This document shows positions 1 to 10,351 of a DNA stretch of 64,000 nt, piece by piece. The notes beneath the pieces are model-generated. The model made no database searches, was not told the DNA's origin, and saw only the letters and a list, made by a program, of their open reading frames with translations. Origin of the DNA: Euglena gracilis (Eukaryota > Euglenida > Euglenophyceae > Euglenales); the NCBI GenBank assembly GCA_039621445.1, contig CP154954.1:40045572-40109571 (forward strand). Reading direction: 5' to 3'. Position 1 is the stretch's first letter. Each line of letters starts with the position of its first letter. The position numbers and the translations under genes were made by a program.

Positions 1-813
1 ACCAGGGGGGGGGGTTGAGCTCTTGTATTTTTTCATATTTTTATATTTTATTCTTTGGCAACTTTGGCAATAACTTGGACATTTTTGTTCGCCAAAAAAA
101 ATGTTCCTACTTGAAATTTTATTGAAAAGCGGTGGGACTTGAAAAAATGACTTGAAAATGCATTGGAAACATGAAAGAAATTGGCCCCAGGCACACTTGG
201 GGAGGGGGCTTCATATTGGGGGAGTGGGAAAATAAAAAAAATTGTTCCCTCGACGTTACTTGTAAAAAATCTCAGACACAGTCGCATTAAACTCAGATTG
301 AATGCTGCCAAAATGAAAGCAGGCCAACCCTGACACCCAGGGTTGTATGAGAAAGCCTGGGGGGGGGGTTCGGACAACCCCAACCAGAGAGTTTTTTAAC
401 CCCGGGGGGGAGGGGTCCAGCTCAGAGGCTGGAAAATTTGGGCTGGCTGGAAAAAGGTTGTTGGCTCCGACCTGGGGTCCAACATCTCAAAAATGCCCCA
501 AAAATGCCAATCATGCAAAAATCGATTTTTGACCCCAAATTTGTCCTGGCCAGCCCTTTTCCGACCTTTTCTTCCTCTGCTACGCCCTGGCCCCAACCCC
601 ATCCTGGTGGGTTGGGGCCAGGGCGTAGCTAGCTTAGGAAGATTTGACCCCCCCCAGGGGGTCCAGCCAGCCAGCAGCCTTTTCCATCCCGGGACCCCCC
701 TCCCCCCCTCAACGAAGTGTATTTAATTCCAACCGCCCGAACAATAACGGATTTTTCGCCTTAAGGGTGCAAAACCGGCCAAAAATATAGGGTTTTCAGG
801 CTTCCCGTACAGT
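1..813. other. Non-coding left flank with dispersed-repeat fragments
   Basis: No convincing gene. The stretch has long G and C runs and a copy of the dispersed GGCTGGCTGGAAAA-type repeat near 420-480, followed by related C-rich sequence to about 710. The right edge is the ACAGT target duplication (809-813) of the inverted-repeat element that starts at 814. Confidence 0.6.
579..629. repeat. Perfect 21-bp hairpin
   Basis: Arms at 579-599 and 609-629 are exact reverse complements around a 9-bp loop. The left arm begins GCTACGCCCTGG. It lies inside a copy of the GGCTGG repeat family. It could be the end of a small foldback element or a structured transcript. No gene is adjacent, so a transcription terminator role is not supported. 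Confidence 0.8.
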
Positions 814-836
814 CTTAGGCGGCGCGAATTGCCCAA
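814..836 (+). repeat. Element B left terminal inverted repeat
   Basis: These 23 bp match the reverse complement of 3421-3443 exactly. Similarity continues imperfectly inward: both ends go on into T-rich sequence with TTTTTTG/GCG. ACAGT lies immediately outside. Confidence 0.9.
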
Positions 837-954
837 CCGATTTTTGCGTTTTTTGGCGTTTTTTGGCTGTTTTGAAAACACCTAAAAGGGCCAAAGATTT
901 GAGCTGAGAGGGGTGTGTGGCGGCTTTGGGCCAAAATTTAACAGAAGTGGTTTT

Positions 955-1375
955 GCGCGGTATTCCGCTTAGTCGATTTCCGATTGCGTGTGAGTTGTGT
1001 GATTTGGGAGTGTACTAGAACTGTTTGAAATGGCTCGAAAAACACCGACTTTGAACAGGTGTGACATGGGGCTGTGTGTCCATGGTTTATGTTAATAACA
1101 GTATTTGAGAGACGAGTGAACAATACAAGTGTGTGCGGATAACCGCGTAAAACGAAACAAGAGGTGACAAACAGCGGAGTTAAACGGTTGGGCGGTAATC
1201 CGCGCACAATGCACTTGTACGCGGATTACCACGTACAAGTGCAAACAAAGCATGGTGCGCGGATTACCGCGTACCATAACACAACCAGTTGATGACTGGT
1301 GGGAGGGAATCCGCCTGGTATGTGTGCATAGGTGTTGAGTGTAAGGCGACTGGGTGTAAGCGGGAATCCGTGTGG
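955..1375. repeat. Left array of GCGG-N4-CCGC palindromes in element B
   Basis: About seven short imperfect palindromes built on GCGG-NNNN-CCGC or its variants occur near 957, 1135, 1190, 1219, 1256, 1306 and 1359, for example GCGCGGATTACCGCG near 1256. Spacing is irregular, from about 30 to 180 bp. They look like subterminal protein-binding sites of the element rather than coding sequence. Confidence 0.7.
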
Positions 1376-2414
1376 CCGGGTTAAGGGTGAGCAGAAAAAG
1401 CACAGCATTTGTGGACGATGGGATGGGGGGGGGAGATGGAAACCACCCTAGAAATGAAGTCTGCTGGTTTGTTGGCAAAGTTTTGCAACCCTACTTGTGA
1501 CACCAGTCACAGGCGTGAATCTTTGCAAAGGACACGGACGACAGACTTTGTTGCCAGGTCGCCAGGCAGTTTGCAACTGAATGGCGTCTGGCGTGTTGTG
1601 GTGAGTTTGAGGGGTGAAGGTTTATGGAAACCAGGGAGAGGAGATTGAATCAGCAGGGGTTGACCAACCGAGGAGAGACGGCCAGCCCTTAAACTTGGGC
1701 ACTCAGAGCAGGGGTGGTTTCCAAAAGGACCGGACACGCCTGTGCTGAGGGTGGTTACATGGATGGAAGCCAGATGTACCGGGCCAAACATCGACCCGGC
1801 GTTGGTTGAGAACGACCGCCTTCTCGTTTACCCCCCCTCCCACACGGCTTCTGACGGTGGAGACCACCGTTGCCTCCTCCGGAGGCATGTTGCCGACCCC
1901 AAAGGAAGAAGAGCCAGAAAAAAAGAGGTGGTTTGGGCATTTTGCCTGAAATTCAGCAAAAACTGCAGCTTTTCAAAGGAAAAATGCTGTAACACTGTTT
2001 CAAAAAACAATTGAAAAGGCCTTGATTTTCTCAGAACCTGGAGGACTCCTTCCGAAAACCCCCGAAATTGTTCGACTGCTGCCACCAACTGCTGAAACAG
2101 GAGTTTCTCCGTCCATATCTTGAATCACTTCTTTGTCAGCCTTCCCCAAACCCTGATTTTGGGAAACCAAGACCGTTGGGTTCCAGGAGGAGGGCTCTGG
2201 GAGGTGCTTTTGTTCCTCCTGAGAAATCAACCTCAGTTTTTTGGCCGTTTTTCGGGACAGTAACAAAACACCTTCTCTACCGTAGCTCACCGGCCTGGCA
2301 ACTGACACATGCGTTCCACTGCTCTCCCTGCAGCCACCCCTTCAGCACTAGCCAGGGGGAACATTACCGCCTCCTCATTGGAGAGGAGGGTGTACACCTC
2401 CTGCTCAAATGCCA

Positions 2415-3090
2415 GGCGGGTTTCCGCCTGCTCGGTTGCTTGCTGTCACGGTGCAGCAGCCACAGCTCCCTTTCAACCTGTCCCGACCAACTGTCAAAAA
2501 CGATGTCGCCACACGTCACCACTGACACCGACACTTTGGGACACCAAAACATCACAAACACAACGCATCAGGACAGCAACAAGCTCCACGCGGGTTGCCA
2601 CCCAAACCTCATCTGTGCGGAAACCCGCGCAAACTAAAAACAAAGTAGGCGGATAACCGCGCACTGCCATCATTCAATAACGACCCAAAGTCCCCTCCCT
2701 CTCCCCCAAACTTGTTCATTAACAACTTCACGTGATGACCCAGTTCTGGAGGTTTCAGCACGTTCCCACTTCCCGCTCCCACATGTCATCCACAAACACG
2801 AACTGTTCTCATTCTGAAACCCTTCTGCGCGGGTTTCCGCCTGAGGAATCATCACTTCTGTACGCGGTAAACCGTGTAACCTCGTTTTTAACGTTCATTC
2901 CCAGTCCAGTCCCCTCCGTTAGGCCAGCATCTCTTCATCACAAAAACTCATTTTGCGCGGTTTACCGCTTAAAACATCTCTTCCAAGAAATCGTAGCATC
3001 TGTTGGGCAGTGCTGTGTGTTCACCTCCCCCGTCACTGGACATCGGGACTCATGAGATGTTCAAAAATGCGCGGGTTGCTTAAGCGGTTG
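2415..3090. repeat. Right array of GCGG-N4-CCGC palindromes in element B
   Basis: Further copies of the same palindrome lie near 2418, 2590-2625, 2650, 2830, 2861, 2954 and 3069, with central spacers such as GTTT, ATAA and TTTA. The middle of the element (about 1,380-2,400) lacks them, so the arrays are subterminal. Confidence 0.7.
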
Positions 3091-3420
3091 CCTTCTCTTC
3101 ACCTGCCACACCGTGTCACCCCCCCTCCAGAGGGGGGGTCCGACAGCAACGCCAAACAACCCGGGCTCCGGTGGCCAGGTGTTCTCTGGCTGTTTTCTGT
3201 TTTTCAAAATTTCAGGGCGTTCCAGGGGGGTGTTTTCCAAACCCCCCCCTAAAACGACCATAAATTCTCAATATCGCCACTTTGTCAAAATGCTTAAAAT
3301 GGACCCTTAACGACCCAAATTTTTGTGCTGGGGTCATCCTCTCAAAATTTCGAGCACATAACAGTGAATTTCGTAAACGGAAACCTGCGCACCCCAAGCG
3401 TGCAAAAAATCGCAAAAAAT

Positions 3421-3443
3421 TTGGGCAATTCGCGCCGCCTAAG
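3421..3443 (-). repeat. Element B right terminal inverted repeat
   Basis: Exact inverse of 814-836, followed at 3444-3448 by ACAGT, the second copy of the target duplication. Confidence 0.9.
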
Positions 3444-3448
3444 ACAGT

Positions 3449-4900
3449 CCTGCTGACACCTCATTCTGACTCGGGTTCAACATAAATCTTCAAAAACTAG
3501 GAAGACATTGCTAAACCATGGCTCCTCACTTCTTCAAGTTACTGCTCTGCAGACATGGAGTTAGTGCAAAACTGTTCGTTTTTAAAAATGGAACAACAGA
3601 TTTTCTGCAGGGAATTGCATTGAGGTTATTTGGCCAGCCAGCAATCAGGAATTTCGTCAAAATGTTGGCTGCGCTGTCGTTTCCCCCATACCCCCCCCCC
3701 CCTGGGAAATTGTCTCCAGATAAGTCAGCGGGAACAGAGGTAGGAGACAGGTCCCTCCCTATAAAGACAGATCAGCGGGTACAGAGGGCAGAGGACAGTT
3801 TCCCTGGCAGATCCGGGTCAGAGGAAAAATGGTTGACATTTTCGACCCCCGGTGCAAAAAAGGTCAGAAAAGCATTTTTTTCACGAAATTTGTAACGAGA
3901 AGCCTGAAGGGAATGGTGGGATTTATTTTTTTTACCGTGGGAATCGCCTCTTTTTTAAAAACAGAAAATCGGAAAATTTTCAAAAATTCCTCAAGAGGCA
4001 GGTCAGCGCAGCGGGTGCAAGGGTGGGAGACAGCTCTCTATGAGGACAGGCCAGTGGGTGTGGGGGGGGGTAGAGGACAGTTTCCGGGGGGGGGGGGTAC
4101 GATGGGCCAGCAACAAGGTATCCCCCAACAGTTGCAAGCATTGCTTATGAGTCCGTCTGTTAGCCCAACCGGCCCCTCTTCGGTGCCGGCGGTGGCGGCG
4201 GTGGGGTCGGACGGCGGGGCCGCGACCTCCAGGGGAGGGGAAGGGGCGCTCCCTGCGGGGGCATCCCCGCTGTAGGCCAGCGCTGGCAGGCGGGCCGATG
4301 CAGAGGTGGGGCCGGGGGGCCCCTGCGCGGTGGCGGGCCTGGCGGCGGGGGTTGGGGAGCCTGCACGATGCTGGGCGGCTGGAACGCTTCTCAGCTGGCG
4401 GCTTCAAAGACCTCCGGGGGGGGGGGGGGGGGTGGGATGTGCTCTGGGGGGCACACACTGTGGGGACGCACACTAGGTTGAGGAATTCCGGTGGGAAATG
4501 CTGGGAATTGGTCGATGGGTTTGCCTCCCCGACTCGCCCCCCAAAACAAGCGCCTTTTGGATGGGCCAACCCCAACCCATCCCGAGGCCCCCCAACGCCC
4601 GGGCAGGCAGCCACGGGTTGCCCACTGCCGCCGCCGCCGCCGCCGCCAGCAATGCCCGCCGCCGCCCTCGTGGGCCCTTCAGGGGCGACGACGGGCAAAC
4701 AGCCACCGGCCGCCGTTGGGGCGAAGGCTGTTTGTTGAAAGAGGGGTTTCCCCGTAACTGAGCCGACCAACTGCCCCGACCACTTCCTCAATCCTTCAGA
4801 GTTGACCGAACGAGGGTCTGAGAAATGGGCATGGGTTCATGGGTCATGAGTGGGTTCCACGGTTGGCGGCGTTCTGCCTCATTTGCTCACGCATGGGCAG
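3449..4900. other. Non-coding stretch with a GC-rich island
   Basis: No recognisable gene. At 3,700-4,110 there are C and G runs. From about 4,150 to 4,740 the sequence becomes very GC- and CpG-rich and includes a (CCG)n tract near 4,626-4,652. A 58-codon frame starts with ATG at 4101 on the plus strand and stops at 4275. Its product is Gln/Ser/Pro/Ala-rich and could be a first exon, but nothing connects it to a gene. Confidence 0.35.
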
Positions 4901-5110
4901 GGGGGGGGGGAATGCGCTGGACGGCCCTCGGAAAAAAATGCGCAAAAATGCGCAAAAAATGCGCTGAGTTTGTGTGTGACATTCCTAAGGGAAAAAGGAC
5001 TTAGAAAAATTTCCGACAGTAAACCCAAAAAATGCGCATTCTTTGAAAAATTGACAAAAATGTGCAAAAAATGCGCAAAAATGCGGAAAAATGCGCAACG
5101 CATCCCCCCC
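4901..5110. repeat. Foldback-like repeat with AAAAATGCGC units, copy 1
   Basis: It starts with a G run followed by AATGCGCTGG and ends with GCGCAACGCATCCCCCCC, so the two ends are inversely related. The inside is filled with CAAAAATGCGC-type units. The same architecture recurs at 5271-5533 and 25771-26212. Confidence 0.65.
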
Positions 5111-5270
5111 TGCCTCATCGTCATTGGATGAGTACCCACAGCACATCATCCAAGGGTTTTCTCTTGAGGCGGGTCCCTTCGGTGAAAAAAAAAGTGCGAA
5201 AATGGGTTCGTTGGTTACAGAAATGGGTCAGTTGAACATGGACAAAATTCGGTGAGCATGTGATTTGGGT

Positions 5271-5533
5271 GGAAAATGTGCAAAAATGGCAAAATGTGCA
5301 AAATTGGGTAAAAAATGCGCAAAAAATGTGCAAAAATGGAAAATGTGCAAAATTGGGCAAAAATGCGCAAAAAAACGCGGAAAAAAATGGAAAATGTGCA
5401 AAAATGGGGGAAATGTGCAAAAAATGCGCAAAAAAATGCGCAAAAATGCGCATTTTTGAAAAATTGACAAAAATGCGCAAACAAATGCGCAAAAATGCGG
5501 AAAAATGCGCAGCGCATTCCCCCCCCCCCCCCC
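5271..5533. repeat. Tandem AAAAATGCGC/AAAATGTGC repeat, copy 2
   Basis: Dense tandem units of AAAAATGCGCA and AAAATGTGCA end in GCGCAGCGCATT plus a C run. The left G-run end seen in copies 1 and 3 is missing here, so this copy may be truncated or fused to copy 1. All long frames across it are artefacts of the repeat. Confidence 0.65.
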
Positions 5534-5579
5534 GCATGGGTCTGCTGCTGGGGGTGGGTTCAACGTTTTTGGTCCTGGG

Positions 5580-5765
5580 ATAATCCGCCTCTCACAGAGG
5601 AAGCCACGGTCCCTGCCGCGGTGCGTCGGCGTACCCGTCCCCGTCGTGGAGGGGAACGGCACACAGCGCGGTTAGCTGCCGTGACTGCCGGGGCAGGCGG
5701 GCCAGCAGCGCCAGCAGCGCCGGTAGCGCAGCCAGCCCCAGCGCCAGGGACACATGGGAGCCCCG
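5580..5765 (-). other. GC-rich island, possible hydrophobic exon
   Basis: On the minus strand this GC-rich block encodes an Ala/Leu-rich run (SLALGLAALPALLALLARL) that would suit a signal peptide or membrane segment. It is a first-exon candidate. There is no clear acceptor before it and no homology I recognise. The plus-strand frame is also open, so coding status is uncertain. Confidence 0.2.
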
Positions 5766-5814
5766 GGGGGGGGGGTCCGGACCCACCCATCTCGAAACCC
5801 CAATTTGCAACTTA

Positions 5815-6035
5815 AATAAATAAACCCCCCTCCACCTATAACCCCGGGGGTTATAGGATTCGATGGTCGGCCCCGGGAGGGGGGTTATAGGTGGGGGGTG
5901 GGTTTGGTGGGGTGGGTGGTTTTGCCTTTGTTTGCCCTACATTGAAGGGGGGGGGGTTATAGGTCCTGGTTTGGTGGTTGGTCCCCAGAGGGGGCTATAA
6001 GATGGGGGGGTTATAGGTGGGAGTGGGTGTTTAAA
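5815..6035. repeat. Repeated TATAACCCC/GGGGTTATA hairpin units
   Basis: Several inverted copies of ACCTATAACCCC and GGGGTTATAGG follow each other (near 5,833, 5,848, 5,882, 5,955 and 6,008). They form small hairpins bounded by G and C runs. No gene is present. The arrangement resembles other G-run-bounded repeats in the window. Confidence 0.6.
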
Positions 6036-6229
6036 CTGTAAACTTTTCGGTTCCTTGATCAAAAGGCTGGACACCAGCCCAAAACCGTTGGAAAACCCCT
6101 CATTTAAAAAAAACAAATGAAAAAAGGGGCTCATTTTAAACTTAAGATTCTCTTGACTTCTTCCCCCTCTCCCCCAGGGGGAAGGGCTTCCCATGGATCA
6201 GAGGATTTCTTAAGGACCCTGGGGGGTCC

Positions 6230-6640
6230 AGCCTCCGGCGGGAAAAAAGGATGCTGGCTGGAAACGAGCTGCTGGCTGTACCCCCCCCCCGGGGGGGCTA
6301 GGGGGGGTCCGGGGCTGGAGGGGGCTGTGCTGGTCTAAAACAATTTTGCCTTCTCGACATTTTGATTTTGATGGATGGAGGTAGTGTATGTGCCAGACAT
6401 TGAGGGCGATGAGAAAAAAAATGCAGGGATAGGTGAGCTGGGCAGCCCAGTTGGCTGGCCAGCCTGCGGCCAGCTGGCCCGGCCTCTGGCCGGGCTGGAC
6501 CCAACTTATTTCTCTCGACTCCCTGGGGGGGGCTCCCAGCCCCGATTTAGGCTGCTGGCTGGATTTGAGCTGCTGGCTGGGAGGGGACCCCCCCCCAGGG
6601 GATGGGGTCCCCTCCGGCTTAAGCAATCCCCTGCCATGGA
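6230..6640. repeat. GGCTGG dispersed repeat, two copies
   Basis: Two copies of a dispersed family lie near 6,230-6,300 and 6,535-6,625. Typical pieces are GCTGGCTGGAAA, GAGCTGCTGGCTG and the end CTCCGGCTTAAG. Relatives are at about 420, 7,715, 8,060, 34,010 and 53,820. The intervening sequence has no recognised gene. Confidence 0.6.
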
Positions 6641-7714
6641 TCCCTGCCCAGCACGCCCACTGCCGCGTAGCCGGTGGCAGGGGCGGGGCCGCCGCTCTGC
6701 CACAAATGGCGAAGCAAGCCCTCCGCTGCCAACAGCGAGATCAGGTGGTTCCCTGGTGCAGTGGCTCGGACCACACCGGACCCAACCGCCCGGGGGGGGG
6801 GGGGGCTTCATTGGGACAATGTTGCCCCAGCGAATGGCCAAAAGCCTCGAAAAATGGGTTGCAGGTTCTCCCGGCAGTGTGGGGGTGCGAATTTGGAGGG
6901 GCCAAATTGACCCTAAAAAGCCCGGGGTCAACAAGCTGAGGGGTGGGGGAGGTAGGTGTGGTCCAACGGATGGCTGACAAAGGACCTGTTGTGGAAGTTC
7001 GTCCGAGAACGTTGGGGTTATACGAAGGAGGGTAAAACTGGTGTAACTCGGGCCAGGTGTAAAATCAAAATTGATACAAACAGATGCATAGGACCACGGG
7101 GGATAGTTTTCTCCAGCACAACTTCCTTCGGAAATACTGGAAACTTTGTTGCTCCCGAGGAGGTCCCGAGGAGGAGGACTCTGTCAAGAGGCCTCGTGTG
7201 GAACCGAAATTCCCATTTTTTTAATTGGGGAACGTCAGTGGGACATGGTTCACTTTGATTGTTGTTCAAGCGCTGTTGGAACGAAGACAAGATACATTGT
7301 TTGGGCCGTTTTGCAGCTGACGTGTGAGTGCCAAATGCGGTTCAAAACAAAAAATCAATTCGCGCCACGGTGAAAGCAATTGTCTGTTGTTCCTCATTTT
7401 TGGTCCCCGAGCTGAGCAGAGCGGCGGAGCAATGCTGGGCGGGACGGTCCCCGGCGGCCGGCGGGGGAGAGCTATCCCGATCGCCGGGGACCGCGAGGGC
7501 GGCCGGTGGGGGCCCCGGCCCCCCAGCGGCGCCCCAGTGCCCCCGGCGGCGGTGGCGGCGGCCACAGCCCGGGCGTGGAGGAGGGTGGTGGGCTGGGGGA
7601 GGGCGGCGGAGGCGGCGACGGCAGGGGGGGGGATGGCGGAAGGAGAGATTTCCGCCGGGGGAAATGCAAAAGAGCAGATCACGGGAGGGTGTCACTGAGC
7701 AACCCTCTGGGTGA
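6641..7714. other. Unassigned, with a GC-rich block at about 7,424-7,640
   Basis: The sequence is mostly non-coding. The block at 7,424-7,640 is strongly GC- and CpG-rich and open in several frames on both strands. On the minus strand there is a good acceptor-like CTCCCCCAG in it. No family is recognisable. It could be an exon of a minus-strand gene shared with the blocks near 5.6 and 8.4 kb, but I cannot join them in frame. Confidence 0.25.
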
Positions 7715-8125
7715 GAGTTAGGCTGGCGGGAAAAAGGTTGCTGCCTGACCCCCCTCCCCACTCAGCGGTCTTCTGGCTGGAACTGGGCCTGAGGGGTGGA
7801 ACCGGGCGCCAAAAAAATCGAAACTGCAAAAATGCCCCAAAAACTGCACAAAATCCCAATTCTGCCCAATAATGCGAAAAAAAATCCGGAGTTTTCGGCC
7901 CAAAATTTCAGCTTGCCGGCACTTTTCCGACCGAGTTTGCCCATTTTTTCCGCCCATTTTTTGCGCCCTCGAGCGCCAAAATTTGGTAAAAGTCGAGCCG
8001 TTCTTTGGGTGGCTGCAAAACAAATAAAACTCGTTGATGGGAGGGGAGGGAGGGTCCGAGGCTGGGAAAAGGCTGCCCGCTGGCTGGACCCCCCGGTGAG
8101 GATGGGGTGCCCTTCGGCTTAAGCG
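7715..8125. repeat. GGCTGG dispersed repeat, longer copy
   Basis: It begins near 7,720 with GGCTGGCGGGAAAAAGG and ends near 8,122 with CCCTTCGGCTTAAG. The inside contains CTGGAACTGGGCCTGA and GCCAAAAAAATCGAA. The same order recurs at 53,820-53,930. A repeat of a few hundred bp is likely. Confidence 0.6.
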
Positions 8126-8354
8126 ACGACCTGATGGTCAAGCATCAACCACGGCGACAAGACGAGTGGTATGGCATTGGCGGTAAATCGACACGAGTAC
8201 CCCAGATGTCCGTTGGAGGATGGTGTAGGCTTTGAAGTCCCCGGGGGACGGTCACCCACCCAGCCCTGTGTGGGACTTGCAGAGGTGAACGGAGAGGAGG
8301 GGAGGGAGGGGAGTGCAAGGAGAAGGGGCACTGCGTTCATCGGCACCCCCCCCC

Positions 8355-8619
8355 CTGGCCGTGCAGGGCGACCAGGCACAGGAGGGCGGCCCACAGGGCC
8401 CCCAGCACCGCCGCGGCCAGCTGTGCACAGCAGCGGCCTGCGGCGGTCACATGACGAACAAAAACAGGGGTGTTGGTGCTGTTGGGGGGGGGTGCTCATC
8501 ATTCAGTGACTCACAGAGCACCGGGTTGCCGTTCTACGCCGCGCCGTCTGGCTGCACGGCTGGGCGAGTGCGCCGGGCGGGGCAGGGGCGGGGCTGGCGG
8601 CCAGGCGGCCATCCGCTGG
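8355..8619 (-). other. Possible pair of minus-strand exons, one with a membrane-like segment
   Basis: Reading the minus strand, 8619-8515 begins after CCGCCGCAG and ends before GTGAGT. After a 77-bp gap, a second block starts at 8437, again after CCGCCGCAG. In one frame it encodes a hydrophobic run (LAAAVLGALWAALLCLVAL). The splice-like borders are good. The hydrophobic frame cannot be reached from an open frame of the first block without a stop, so this is only a candidate. No homology is recognised. Confidence 0.22.
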
Positions 8620-8624
8620 CTGCG

Positions 8625-9140
8625 GCGGAGAGAAAAAAATTCCTTTTTGTTGGCCGGAAGTCTCAGTTGAAGTACAGAAATTCTCGGGAAAATTAATATA
8701 CATGAACCAGCGTAAAATCTGACCTGTCGATCTTGAGCCAACCGCTGCCAAACAGGTGTGGGGAGGGGGGGCACAACTCCTTGAGGGCTTTGGCTAAACC
8801 AAATGCCAGGGGGTTCCGTTCGAAGGGGTTCTGCGGTTTAATTCCAGTTGGTGGGCCCAGGGACCTTTCCAGAAACGCAGCTTTTGGTCGCTCCAGCTGG
8901 ACCCAAGGATGGTGCAAAAAAAAACCTGTCGAGTGTCTGCAGAGACTCCGGTCGGCCAAAAATTTATTCCGGGGTTTTATTCTGGTTTATTCTGGGGTTT
9001 TCCGGTTTATTCCGGTTTATTCCGGTGAATTTCTGCCTGAATGGACTTTGGATTTTTTGAAGTACAATTGGGCCGAGGCGCTCACCTGGGCTGCAGGAAT
9101 AAGGAAGCATTCCTTGGTTGCCCAGCCCCACAAAGTGGTC
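8625..9140. other. Non-coding, with a TTATTCCGG minisatellite
   Basis: No gene. Near 8,965-9,035 there are five or six short tandem units of TTTATTCCGG/TTTATTCTGG. The right end is the flank into which the 11-kb element inserted. Confidence 0.6.
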
Positions 9141-9145
9141 ACTTT

Positions 9146-9171
9146 CTTAGGCGGCCGAATTCGCACTTAAG
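9146..9171 (+). repeat. Element A left terminal inverted repeat
   Basis: 26 bp, with 25 of 26 matching the reverse complement of 20189-20214. It is preceded by ACTTT (9141-9145) and followed about 15 bp inward by the first TGCGCAATTGCGCA palindrome. Confidence 0.92.
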
Positions 9172-10351
9172 CTTTTTTCCGTTGGATTTGCGCAATTGCG
9201 CAAATGTACCACTTTTTTTGTAACCCCTGGGACCCTGTACCCTGACCGCCGAAAAAAAATTTTGTGATCGCGAACGGAACTCGTTAGGGTTGGGCAATTC
9301 GAACCCCTTCGAATACAAAGTCCTAACTGGACTTCGCGAACGAACGTACGTGTTAAATTTTGTACCTGTCCCTCTCCGCAGCTGCTTTCTTTCCCGCTGC
9401 CTGCGGGGCACCTATCTACACCCACTCTTACCCCACAGCTGCCCGCGGCAAGCACCTGGCCAGATCTGGCGGCGTACGGTTTTGGACTTTTGGGTCACGA
9501 AATGTGACCTGTGGATTCCAATTGTTTGACGGACGATGCATTGAGACAACCCTGGTGGATTTGAGAATTATTGCGAGGGTGTGTTGGGTGCCAGGACTTG
9601 CGAATTACGAAGCAATTGATTATGTTCGAAGAGGGGTATGACACCCCCTGTCTTGAAGGAGTGCGAGGAAACACCCATCGAATTAGAACCTTCCAGTTGG
9701 TGTACAACAAAAATTTACTTGTGGCAAATTGCACACTTGCGCAATTGCGCGCATCAAACGATTGTGTGTACTTTAATCTTTTGGGGTGCTAAGAGGGTGG
9801 GTGAGATGTCCCAAATTGTGTCATACATGAAGAGTGTTCTAGTTTTACTTGCGCAATTGCGCGCACAATTTGTTACTTTTTGTTGTGCGGTTACCCAGTG
9901 GGTGTTGTGTGACCAATGAAACACTTTGGACGTTATCGGTCACTTAGTGGAGCGAAGGGGGGCTTGATTTGAATGACTGCTGGAGATGTTGTGACTCTGT
10001 AGATGCTATGCTGACAACCAATTTGCGAGTGTGTGCGTGATGTGCGGGGTGGTTATGGCCATATGCTGATGTTTAATTGCTGTTCCCTTGTCTGGAGCTA
10101 ACCTACATGGCGGATGACCAGGCGGGGTACAGCTGTGGATTGTTGTGATCGTGTTTTCTTGTTGACTTGCGCAATTGCGCGCACAAAACGTTTCTGAAGA
10201 AAATAAAATGACTCAGAAGGATGTGTAGTTGCGTAGTGTGTGAATGTTGTGTGCGTGCGATGCATTCTGAGTGGTGGGAGTGGCCGGTGTTATGTTGACG
10301 GAATAGTGGGTTGGTGAAAGGTGGTGGGCCGCCGGACCTGGGGTGGACTGA

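Larger units (their letters stand above)
814..3443. mobile_element. Element B: 2.63-kb TIR element with 5-bp target duplication
   Basis: The first 23 bp (814-836, beginning CTTAGGCGGCGCGAATTG) are the exact reverse complement of 3421-3443. The bases just outside are ACAGT on the left (809-813) and ACAGT on the right (3444-3448), a perfect 5-bp target duplication. The first ten bases match the ends of the 11-kb element at 9146-20214. The interior lacks the GC-rich, intron-split exons of that element and no reading frame is recognisable, so this is probably a non-autonomous relative. Both flanks of the interior carry a GCGG-N4-CCGC palindrome array. The TSD and TIR start do not match a DNA-transposon superfamily I can name with confidence. 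Confidence 0.88.

Noticed and set aside
4003-4791. 262-codon minus-strand frame
   Set aside because: Pro/Arg/Ala-rich throughout, spans C runs and a (CCG)n tract, has no domain, and the plus strand is also open.
5228-5662. Long minus-strand frame rich in HFCAFF/FAHF repeats
   Set aside because: It is a translation of the AAAAATGCGC tandem repeat. Similar frames occur wherever the repeat occurs.
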